A DNA stretch of 21,942 nucleotides from NCBI GenBank assembly GCA_002441395.1, contig DJVZ01000061.1:1-21942 (forward strand), given 5' to 3'. The notes under the pieces were generated by a model, which was given only the letters and a program-made list of their open reading frames with translations, did no database searches and was not told the DNA's origin. Shown one piece after another: positions 1 through 7,049 of this stretch (positions are counted from its first letter, which is position 1; each line of letters starts with the position of its first letter). The position numbers and the translations under genes were made by a program. This DNA is from Spirochaetaceae bacterium UBA6243. Its GTDB lineage: Bacteria; Spirochaetota; Spirochaetia; Treponematales; Rectinemataceae.

Positions 1-34
1 CATAGCCCGCGACACCGACTTTTACCTTGCTCAT
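1..34 (-). CDS. Start of a type II GAPDH-like NAD(P)-binding enzyme (partial, runs off left edge)
   Basis: Only the first 11 codons are in the window, reading MSKVKVGVAGY. The lysine/valine strand leading into GVAGYG is the first beta strand and start of a Rossmann nucleotide-binding loop. An AAAGGGG ribosome-binding site precedes the ATG, and the gene starts 48 nt after the transaldolase stop, so it is the next cistron of the same operon. The related remnant at 9949-10047 shows how such a sequence continues (GYGVIGQRL), which resembles the N-terminus of type II (archaeal-type) glyceraldehyde-3-phosphate dehydrogenases found in some bacteria. With so few residues, a Gfo/Idh/MocA-type or other Rossmann dehydrogenase cannot be excluded. 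Confidence 0.5.
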   Translation of the reverse strand, partial: MSKVKVGVAGY

Positions 35-82
35 GTTGATCCCCTTTATCGTGTATTGCTGTTCAAAGTGACCCCTCCAGAT

Positions 83-727
83 TCACCGGTTGACCGCGCT
101 CCAATCGTCCATGAATTTTTTGAGTGTTACATCCGTGAGCGGATGTCCCATGAGCTGTTTCAGCACTCCGTACGGAAGGGTCAGGATATCCGCTCCCGCG
201 AGAAGCGCACGCACCGCGTCATGCGGAGTGCGGATACTAGCTGCAAGAATCTCCGTCTCGACTTCCTGCATGCTGAAGATATTCGAAATATCCTCGATCA
301 GTTGTATCCCGTCCATGGCAATCTCGAACGACCGGGCTACGAACGGAGCAACGTACGAAGCTCCGGCCAGCGCTGCGACAACCGCCTGTCCGGGAGAGTA
401 GATAAGCGTGGCACAGGTGGTGATGCCCTTTTTGGAAAGGGCATTTATCGCTTTAACCCCCTCGGGTATCATCGGAAGCTTGATCACGAGACGATCGTTC
501 CACGATGAGATCGTTTCCGCTTCCCTGATCATGTCGGGAGCCTGCGTGCTGAACACTTCCGCGAAAACCGGACCTTTCACTATGGTGAGTATTTCTTTGA
601 TTCCCTTCTCCCATCCGCTCCCCTCTTTGGAGAGGATGGTTGGATTAGTGGTAACTCCTTCGATGAGACCTATCTCGGCGATCTCCCGAATCTCTTTCAG
701 ATTTGCTGTGTCAAGGAAAAATTTCAT
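83..727 (-). CDS. Transaldolase / fructose-6-phosphate aldolase (TalC/FSA family)
   Basis: This 214-residue protein has the length and fold signature of the small TalC/FSA class I aldolases. Asp6 lies in FFLDTAN, the GVTTNPT loop covers residues 24-30, Lys83 in VIKLPM is the expected Schiff-base lysine, and LAASIRTP (161-168) is the phosphate-side serine/arginine strand. At the position of E. coli FSA Tyr131 (TalB Phe178) it has Phe129 in VAPFVAR, which points to transaldolase rather than free-dihydroxyacetone aldolase activity. The usual GR(L/I)DD segment after that Phe is replaced by ARSFE, so acceptor binding may be unusual. It is cytosolic, has an AAGGGAG ribosome-binding site, and lies 56 nt after the GRE activase gene. 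The family is secure; the substrate is not. A sugar phosphate, a uronate-derived ketose or a sulfosugar are all possible. Confidence 0.88.
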   Translation of the reverse strand: MKFFLDTANLKEIREIAEIGLIEGVTTNPTILSKEGSGWEKGIKEILTIVKGPVFAEVFSTQAPDMIREAETISSWNDRLVIKLPMIPEGVKAINALSKKGITTCATLIYSPGQAVVAALAGASYVAPFVARSFEIAMDGIQLIEDISNIFSMQEVETEILAASIRTPHDAVRALLAGADILTLPYGVLKQLMGHPLTDVTLKKFMDDWSAVNR

Positions 728-783
728 GCACGTTTACTCCCTTCCAGTATTGGTTTTAGTTTTGAATCGAATGGGCACATCCG

Positions 784-1698
784 TTATCCTCCGGATCCGC
801 CAGAAGCTTTCACGCCATAGTCTCCGAATAACTTGGCGAGCCTGCGGATCGACTTCTCCGGATCACCGTCCGCCTTTTCCTCGAGAGGGTAGACGCGATC
901 GAGATAGCCGTATTTAGTCACCCCCAACTCGTGATATGCGAGGAATTCCACGCTCCTAATCGAAAGCGACGCGATCAGCCGTGCGAGCCCTTTCATGTCT
1001 TCCTCATCGTCATTCACTCCGGGGACGACGGGAATCCGTACGGCCATATCCACGTCGGCGCTCGAGAGCTTCTCGAGGTTTTCGAGTATCCTCTTGTTTC
1101 CGGTCCCAACGATTCTTCGATGCCGTTCGGGATCGAAGGCCTTGAGGTCGAAAAGGATATGATCGAGAAACGGCAGGCAGCGTTCGATCGCGCACCAAGG
1201 GACGTCTCCGGCAGTCTCGACTACGGTATCGATGCCTCCCGCCTTCATCCGCTCAAGCAGCGCTTGAAGGAAATCGACCTGGAGAAATGGTTCCCCGCCC
1301 GAAAAAGTTACTCCCCCCCCGGAGGAGGCGTAAAACTGGCGATCCTTCAGCACTTCGCCGTACACCTCATCGACACCCATCCGTTTCCCTTTCATCGAGA
1401 GCGCACCAGTGGGGCAGACCTCGACGCAGGCACCACACAAGATACAGGCGCCGCGATCGATCCTTCCCTCAGTATAATCGTCGCGGCGGACGGCCTGCGC
1501 GGGGCAGGCTTCGAAACAGGCGTCGCATCGGATACAACGCCCCGGGATATAGAACAATTCGGGTTCGAGCCGCTGCGATTCGGGGTTTGCACACCACAGA
1601 CAGCGGAGCGGACAACCTTTGAGAAAGACGATGGTCCTGATTCCCGGACCGTCATGGATTGAAAAGCGCTGTATGTCGAAAACAATGCCGGAACTCAT
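784..1698 (-). CDS. Glycyl-radical enzyme activating enzyme (radical SAM)
   Basis: This 304-residue protein installs the glycyl radical on the neighbouring GRE. The radical-SAM motif is Cys29-x3-Cys33-x2-Cys36 (GCPLRCLWC). It is followed by an inserted ferredoxin-like domain with two [4Fe-4S] motifs, Cys55/58/61/65 and Cys85/88/91/95, and the GGEP motif at 134-137 that contacts the SAM amino group. The two extra clusters are typical of activases for dehydratase, C-S lyase and decarboxylase GREs, and are absent from the classical PflA. The N-terminal FDIQRFSIHDGPGIRT stretch is also typical. The gene starts 11 nt after the GRE stop with an AGGGAA ribosome-binding site, so the pair is cotranscribed. 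The C-terminal tail is rich in Gly and Ser. The role is well supported by family and position. Confidence 0.95.
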   Translation of the reverse strand: MSSGIVFDIQRFSIHDGPGIRTIVFLKGCPLRCLWCANPESQRLEPELFYIPGRCIRCDACFEACPAQAVRRDDYTEGRIDRGACILCGACVEVCPTGALSMKGKRMGVDEVYGEVLKDRQFYASSGGGVTFSGGEPFLQVDFLQALLERMKAGGIDTVVETAGDVPWCAIERCLPFLDHILFDLKAFDPERHRRIVGTGNKRILENLEKLSSADVDMAVRIPVVPGVNDDEEDMKGLARLIASLSIRSVEFLAYHELGVTKYGYLDRVYPLEEKADGDPEKSIRRLAKLFGDYGVKASGGSGG

Positions 1699-1709
1699 GT
1701 GATTCCCTG

Positions 1710-4085
1710 TTACAGCGACGCGGCGTTTCGCGCGATCACGGAATCCTGTGCCTTCTTCGAAAGTTCGATGAAGATGGCACTGTACCCCGCGACCCGCACT
1801 ACGAGTCCCTTGTACTGCTCCGGATGCACCTGCGCTTCAAGGAGTTCTTTGTTGTCGACGATGTTGAACTGCCAATGAAACCCGCCGATATCGACGAAGC
1901 TGCGTAAGAGCAGTTCCATCTTTTCCCGTCCTTTTGGCGTTCCGAGTATGCCTGAGGTCAGTCGCTGATTGACGATCACGCCATTTGGCGACCGCACTAA
2001 ATCGACTTTGACCACGGATTTCAGCGCGGCGGTCGGGCCGTGGACGTCCTGCCCGTACATGGGGGTGAGGCCGTCCGCGAGAGGGAGACCGCTCTTCCGT
2101 CCATCGGCCGACGCGGCGGTCGCTCCCCCGAGCCCCACTTGGGCGGTTACCGAATAGAGCGCGGGGTAGAACGGCCCCCCCCTGTTGTTTCTGTATCGGT
2201 CGACCGCGTCGAAGAATCGGTTAGTCACACCGACCACATATTGGTCGACTTCGTCCTCATCGTTCCCGAACTTCGGAATTTTGTTGAGTATATACTGGCG
2301 GAGCGGCTCGTTCCCTTCAAAATCGGCGAGCAAGACCGAGCGAAGCTCGGCGAGGGTAAGCCGGCCTTCGTCAAATACTAACCGCTTGATCGCAAACAGC
2401 GAGTCGCCGATGTTTGCGGAGCCCACTCCAACGAGTCCCGTGGTGTTGTAATGCCCTCCCCCGGCGGTGACATCCTTTCCCGTTTCGATGCAATCATCCA
2501 GGAACATGCTGAGGAACGGGAGGGGAAGTATCTCCTCGTGAATGCGGTCAGTGAGATTTGCCTCTGAAACCTGGCGTTCGACAGCGTAATCAATCTTTTC
2601 TAATACAGCCTGATGGAACTCATCCCAGCTTCCAATCATTCTAAGTGATGGGGGCTCGCCAAATGCGATGCCATATTTCATGTCAACGCCTTCGTTGAGC
2701 GTCATCTCAAGCACTTTGGCGAAATTCAGGTATCCGCCGTTGCATCTTCCCCACATGCGCGGAACGGTGATCTCGTCGCATCCGACAGGTATATACTCGC
2801 GCGCCTCGGCAAGCGGAAGTCCGCGGCCCGTGAGGGACGGTACGATGATCTCATCGTTCAAAACCTGTGGCATACCGTTTCCGGAGGAGATCGAAAGCAC
2901 GACCTGCTCGAGAAATTCTTCAGGAGTCCCGCGGTGGAGCCTCACCGTGAAATTCGGCTGATGCAGACGCACGTGGTAGTTGGCGATGAGACAGAGATAG
3001 GAGAGCGGGGTGGTCGAGTCCTTTCCTTTGGAGTCGATGCCCCCGATTACCAGGTTCTGTCCCGATGCGTACCCCGCGTTCACCTCGGCCGCCTTCTTGT
3101 CGTCCACGCGCATGATCTCCGCGAACTTCAGCCAAGTACAGTCGAGCAGTTCGATCGCCCGTTCGACACTGAGCCTCCCTTCCTCGAGGTCTTTTTCAAG
3201 GTAGGGATTCATGTAGTGGTCGAATCTTCCGGGGGAGATGGAGAATCCGTTTCCCTCGATCTGGGTGATGAGCTGGACGAACCAGAACGATTGAAGCGCC
3301 TCATGGAAGGTCCGCGCTGGATACAAGGGAACCCGCGAAAGCACCTCACGCATCCCCTGAAGCTCGGAGGCGCGCACCGGATCGCGCGTGCGAGCGATAA
3401 ATGAGTCGACGAGTTCACCGTACCGATGCGCGTAGTCGACCACGCCCTCGCAGATTATCTCGCAGGCATCGTAGAATACCGATCGGCCATGGTAGTCGGG
3501 GTCGGTGATCCGCATCGAGGCTTTTTGTTTCTTGATGTCCTCGAGCAGCCCATTGATGCCCTTTGTGAGAATCTTTCGGTAATCGAGCCCGACATGGGCG
3601 AACGTGCTCCATTCGTGCGGATTCGAGAGCAGCCCTGCGGCAAATGCGCGTTTCGTTTCCTCCGGGCGGCGCGCACGGAACTTGTCGGTTGGGTTTTTCC
3701 CCTCCCAATATGGGTGGATCTCGGCGAGCATTGCTTTTACTTCGGAAGTCACCTTGAGACGGTTGTACTCCCTGGTCTCGAACTCGTCTATTTCCTTCAT
3801 CCAGTGAAAACTCACTTCGGGGAACACTTCGGCCGATCGGGGTCTCGACGCGGGGTGTCCCACTATCAATTCGCCGTCCTCTATGAAAAGGTCGATCTGC
3901 CTGAGTGTCTCGCACAATGCGAGTGCCCGCCTGATGATCATTGGCTGGTGCTCGGTCTCGCGATACACTTCGGTATAGATACGTGCACGTTGACAACACA
4001 TGAACGATTCGTAATCGAGAAATTTCTGTTTAAGAGCCACTATGCGGCTCGACGGGTTCGGATATTCGCCGATTGTCGGGTTCAT
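1710..4085 (-). CDS. Glycyl-radical enzyme (PFL-like; dehydratase/lyase type), subgroup unknown
   Basis: The protein has 791 residues from the ATG at 4085, which overlaps the dctM stop codon as ATGA; the reading frame stays open further upstream but inside dctM. The glycyl-radical loop near the C-terminus reads RVAGYSA with Gly767. The active-site loop is VGCDEI with thiyl Cys436 and a candidate general base Glu438, the GCxE arrangement of glycerol/propanediol dehydratases, choline TMA-lyase and isethionate or DHPS sulfolyases, and not the Cys-Cys of true pyruvate formate-lyase. His164 (FAHVGLDY) also falls where glycerol dehydratase has its substrate histidine. Most relatives I recall have GCVEP or GCIEP, so Asp between Cys and Glu and Ile after Glu are unusual. 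The enzyme requires strict anaerobiosis. The activase is encoded directly downstream. The family is certain; the substrate is unassigned. Confidence 0.93.
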   Translation of the reverse strand: MNPTIGEYPNPSSRIVALKQKFLDYESFMCCQRARIYTEVYRETEHQPMIIRRALALCETLRQIDLFIEDGELIVGHPASRPRSAEVFPEVSFHWMKEIDEFETREYNRLKVTSEVKAMLAEIHPYWEGKNPTDKFRARRPEETKRAFAAGLLSNPHEWSTFAHVGLDYRKILTKGINGLLEDIKKQKASMRITDPDYHGRSVFYDACEIICEGVVDYAHRYGELVDSFIARTRDPVRASELQGMREVLSRVPLYPARTFHEALQSFWFVQLITQIEGNGFSISPGRFDHYMNPYLEKDLEEGRLSVERAIELLDCTWLKFAEIMRVDDKKAAEVNAGYASGQNLVIGGIDSKGKDSTTPLSYLCLIANYHVRLHQPNFTVRLHRGTPEEFLEQVVLSISSGNGMPQVLNDEIIVPSLTGRGLPLAEAREYIPVGCDEITVPRMWGRCNGGYLNFAKVLEMTLNEGVDMKYGIAFGEPPSLRMIGSWDEFHQAVLEKIDYAVERQVSEANLTDRIHEEILPLPFLSMFLDDCIETGKDVTAGGGHYNTTGLVGVGSANIGDSLFAIKRLVFDEGRLTLAELRSVLLADFEGNEPLRQYILNKIPKFGNDEDEVDQYVVGVTNRFFDAVDRYRNNRGGPFYPALYSVTAQVGLGGATAASADGRKSGLPLADGLTPMYGQDVHGPTAALKSVVKVDLVRSPNGVIVNQRLTSGILGTPKGREKMELLLRSFVDIGGFHWQFNIVDNKELLEAQVHPEQYKGLVVRVAGYSAIFIELSKKAQDSVIARNAASL

Positions 4086-5383
4086 AGCGTTACTCCCATC
4101 ATTTTTGGAGCGAATATCTTCGGAATGAACAGCGCGATATCCGGAAACAGGGCGATCAGTATGATGATCAAGAGGCTGACCAGGATGAAAATGGACATTG
4201 TTCGCATCAGCTTGAAATTCACGGGTATATTCGCAATCTGTGCCGCAACCAGGAGGCAGAGGCCATAGGGCGGCGTGATGAGCCCGAGCGCAAGCGTGAG
4301 CACGATGATCACACCGAGATGGATGGGATTGACTCCGAATGTACACGCTATGGGGGCGAGCATAGGGGCGAGGATGATAATCGCGGGCGTCGCGTCCATG
4401 AATGTTCCTACGATGAGGAAGAGGAGGATGACGATGAGCAGAAAAGAAACCGGACCGCTCGCGATCTGTGTAATGACGCTTCCCAGCATTTCGGGAACAT
4501 GGAAATACGCCAAGAGGTAACCGAAGACAGCCGCGATGGCGATGCAGAAAATAGTCACTGAGGCGTTGAGAGCAGTAGTGACAAAGATGTCCCAGAGCTC
4601 CTTCAGTTTGATCGAGCGATAGACGAAGATGGCGATCAGTATGGAGTAGACCGCAGAGACGACCGCAGCTTCGGTGGCGGTGAAGATTCCGCCTATGATG
4701 CCGCCGATCAGCAGCACCGGAGAGAGCATGGGCAGGATGGCTTTCTTGAACGCATGAAGAATTTTTCGGAACGAACTCCGTTCTTCGGCCGGATAGTTGT
4801 ATTTCCTGGCGAAGATATAGGATACCACCATTTGCGCAAGGCCGATAAGGATTCCCGGGACCGCTCCTCCGAGGAACAGCGCGCCGACCGAAATGCCGAC
4901 TGTGGCCGCATAGATGACCGCGATGATGCTGGGTGGAATGATCTGACCCAGTGTGGACGAGGCCGCTGTGACCGCCACAGTGAATTCCTTTGAATAGCCG
5001 CGTTTTATCATCGCGGGGATCAGAAGCTTCCCGATACCGGCGGTATCGGCGGTCGAGGAGCCAGAGATGCCTGCGAAGATCATACTCACGAACACGTTTA
5101 TGTGCGCGAGCCCGCCTCGGATATGCCCCACGACGGTCGAGCTGAAGTCGATCAGTTCGTCGGTAATTCCAGCTCTGTTCATCACCTCGCCGGTGAGGAG
5201 AAATAACGGAATCGCGAGGATCACGAAACTATCGAGCCCACCGAATGTGCGCTGGATCATGATCCACGGCGTGAGGTTCCCTTCCATGAGAATGACGAAA
5301 AGCGAGGAGATACCGATGGAAAACGCGATCGGCACCGACATCAGAATAAGAAGAAGCAAAATGCCAAGCAAAGCTACTGCCAT
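4082..5383 (-). CDS. dctM: TRAP transporter large permease subunit DctM
   Basis: This 433-residue, very hydrophobic protein has about a dozen membrane segments and starts with the characteristic MAVALLGILLLLILMSVPIA helix. Motifs such as SGSSTADTAGIGKLLIPAM and GQIIPPSIIAVIYA near the middle, and GLITPPYGLCLLVAAQIAN near the end, are hallmarks of DctM/SiaM. It forms the sodium-coupled translocation channel in the inner membrane. I place the start at the ATG at 5383, one base after the dctQ stop, with AAAGGGCGG upstream; a GTG three codons earlier (5392) would overlap dctQ and sits too close to that ribosome-binding site. Its stop overlaps the GRE start (ATGA), coupling transport and metabolism. 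Confidence 0.94.
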   Translation of the reverse strand: MAVALLGILLLLILMSVPIAFSIGISSLFVILMEGNLTPWIMIQRTFGGLDSFVILAIPLFLLTGEVMNRAGITDELIDFSSTVVGHIRGGLAHINVFVSMIFAGISGSSTADTAGIGKLLIPAMIKRGYSKEFTVAVTAASSTLGQIIPPSIIAVIYAATVGISVGALFLGGAVPGILIGLAQMVVSYIFARKYNYPAEERSSFRKILHAFKKAILPMLSPVLLIGGIIGGIFTATEAAVVSAVYSILIAIFVYRSIKLKELWDIFVTTALNASVTIFCIAIAAVFGYLLAYFHVPEMLGSVITQIASGPVSFLLIVILLFLIVGTFMDATPAIIILAPMLAPIACTFGVNPIHLGVIIVLTLALGLITPPYGLCLLVAAQIANIPVNFKLMRTMSIFILVSLLIIILIALFPDIALFIPKIFAPKMMGVTL

Positions 5384-5384
5384 T

Positions 5385-5876
5385 TCAGTCACCGCCCTTT
5401 GCCGAAATCGATGGTTTTCGCGCCTCGCGGATATCCGCTATCGCCAGCTCGACGATGAAGAACAGCATGAGCAGGCCTCCGACCGGGATAGCGGCGAAAA
5501 TCCATGCCATTCGGATACCGGAAGACGTGGAATACCGAGACCAACCCTGTATCGTATACTTGTAGCCGAACCAGATGAACACGACCATCAGCACGGCCAT
5601 CAATGCGTAGACTAGCAAGCTGTGCAGAAGTCTGACCGTGCCCTTCAATGAAAACAGAGAAACTGCAAAGTGGGATTTCTTCTTCACCTGCAGGCTCGCC
5701 CCGAGCATGGTCATCCAAATGAACGAGAATCGGGCTACCTCGTCGGTCCAGACGGTCTGGATATGGAGTATTTCGCGGCTCAGTATCTGCAAAAGTACGT
5801 TAGCCGACAAGACGATGAGAAGGACTCCTACGGCGAACCGTATGATCTTCTCAAGGACAGTGGATATCTTGTTCAT
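5385..5876 (-). CDS. dctQ: TRAP transporter small permease subunit DctQ
   Basis: The protein has 163 residues with four predicted membrane helices. The conserved DctQ block around VWTDEVARFSFIWMTMLGA (about residues 40-59) is present, as is the following basic loop KKKSHFAV. DctQ pairs with DctM in the inner membrane of tripartite ATP-independent periplasmic transporters. The start has a strong AAGGAAGG ribosome-binding site. It lies 154 nt downstream of dctP, and that gap carries a stable stem-loop; its stop is immediately followed by dctM. Confidence 0.92.
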   Translation of the reverse strand: MNKISTVLEKIIRFAVGVLLIVLSANVLLQILSREILHIQTVWTDEVARFSFIWMTMLGASLQVKKKSHFAVSLFSLKGTVRLLHSLLVYALMAVLMVVFIWFGYKYTIQGWSRYSTSSGIRMAWIFAAIPVGGLLMLFFIVELAIADIREARKPSISAKGGD

Positions 5877-5973
5877 TCAAACCTTCCTTACCAAATATGC
5901 ATGCATTTCCAACGACCCAAAGCACGACCATTCCGCAGGAGTTGGCGTCGACGAGCAGAATATCATCGTGCGG

Positions 5974-6017
5974 GGATCGGCACGCTATGGGCAAGAAATC
6001 CCCCGGCGTGCCGATCC
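5974..6017 (-). promoter_or_regulatory. 12-bp perfect stem-loop between dctP and dctQ
   Basis: GGATCGGCACGC at 5974-5985 is exactly complementary to GCGTGCCGATCC at 6006-6017, with a 20-nt loop. On the transcript it begins 13 nt after the dctP stop codon. No T-run follows it on the minus strand, so it is unlikely to be a full intrinsic terminator. A hairpin placed after a receptor gene and before permease genes commonly stabilises the upstream mRNA, giving more receptor than channel; that role is inferred. Confidence 0.75.
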
Positions 6018-6030
6018 ACATGCACCGTAA

Positions 6031-7029
6031 TTACTGCGCTGTGGTCTCGATATCCTTCAGCGTCTGCTCAAGATTGTACTTTTTGACGAAGTTCATTCTA
6101 AGATCACGAGTTGCCGCGATCCACTTGTCCTTGTCTTTGAGTTCGAGAATCTGAAGCCCGAAGCTTTTGAGCTGTTCGATGTATCTGGCGTCGTCCTCTC
6201 GTTCAACTTTCACGGCGTATTGCGCAGCGTCTTTTCCAACCTTCCTGAAAATCGCCTGAATATCGGGGGGCAGCTTCGCGAATTGCTTGGCGCCGATAAG
6301 GAAGGGGCGTGTGTTGATGTTGTGCTCGGTCATGGAGATGTACTTACACGGCTCGTACCAACGCTGGGTGATCAGCGTAGAAGTCTCGTTCTCCGCCGCA
6401 TCGATAACGCCCGTCTGAAGCGCGGTGTAGGCTTCGGCGTACGCAACGGTGACCGGAAGCGTGCCGAGGGCTTTCCACGTGGAAACGACGACCGGAGACG
6501 CATATACGCGCATCTTCAATCCCTTCAGATCGTCGATCGTCTCTATCTTTTTGTTCCTGCTGATCATGATCCGTCCGGTACCGCCGAACTGCCCGAGCAC
6601 GACCATGTTGCCCTTCTTCTCGAGCAATTTGTCGAGCTGTGCGCCGATCGGCCCGTCGACCACGGCGTCCCGATGGGCCCTGCTCTTGAACAGGAATGGG
6701 AGATCGTAGAGCTGGTATTCAGGGACAAAGTTGCCGATGTACGCGGGGCTGACCACTGCCATGTCGAGGGCACCGGCGTTGATAGCTTCCCACATTTCTG
6801 GCTCGGAACCCAGGACGCCGTCGGTGAAGACATCGATAACCACGCGCCCATCCGTCTCCTTGGCGATCTCTTCGGCGAAATATTTTGCGGCTTTCGCCTG
6901 GGAATAATCCTTTGAGACCATGATTCCACACTTAAGCTTGATGACCCCTGCCTTGGTTGTATCGCTGTCCGCGAATACTACGCCCCCTGCCAGAAGGACA
7001 CACACTAGCACCAATGCGATTCGCTTCAT
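6031..7029 (-). CDS. dctP: TRAP transporter substrate-binding protein DctP
   Basis: The mature part of this 332-residue protein is a DctP/SiaP-type periplasmic receptor. The chosen ATG (7029) has AAGAGGAGA upstream and begins a signal peptide, MKRIALVLVCVLLAGGVVFA, with likely cleavage after residue 20; upstream codons in frame overlap the epimerase end. Family landmarks are the VFTDGVLGSEPEMWEAINAG helix (67-86), Arg153 in GTGRIMISRN, Arg174 in LKGLKMRVYAS and Asn214 in DAAENE. These arginines and the asparagine normally hold the carboxylate of the ligand. The ligand is therefore probably an organic acid such as a uronate or another acidic sugar; a sulfonate is a second possibility. The sequence alone does not identify it. 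Confidence 0.93.
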   Translation of the reverse strand: MKRIALVLVCVLLAGGVVFADSDTTKAGVIKLKCGIMVSKDYSQAKAAKYFAEEIAKETDGRVVIDVFTDGVLGSEPEMWEAINAGALDMAVVSPAYIGNFVPEYQLYDLPFLFKSRAHRDAVVDGPIGAQLDKLLEKKGNMVVLGQFGGTGRIMISRNKKIETIDDLKGLKMRVYASPVVVSTWKALGTLPVTVAYAEAYTALQTGVIDAAENETSTLITQRWYEPCKYISMTEHNINTRPFLIGAKQFAKLPPDIQAIFRKVGKDAAQYAVKVEREDDARYIEQLKSFGLQILELKDKDKWIAATRDLRMNFVKKYNLEQTLKDIETTAQ

Positions 7030-7049
7030 ACACTCTCTCCTCTTGAGAT

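Noticed and set aside
83..727. Assignment as fructose-6-phosphate aldolase from the Tyr in TLIYSPGQA
   Set aside because: Alignment with E. coli FSA shows that the diagnostic Tyr131 corresponds to Phe129 here; Tyr110 is a different position.
3426..4268. Plus-strand open frame of 280 codons opposite the GRE and dctM genes
   Set aside because: It lies antisense to two well-identified genes, has no recognisable motifs and no ribosome-binding site; such frames are common opposite GC-rich genes.
4086..4346. N-terminal extension of the GRE into dctM
   Set aside because: The extra 87 residues are Arg/His-rich and unlike any GRE; the ATGA overlap at 4085 gives the usual family length.
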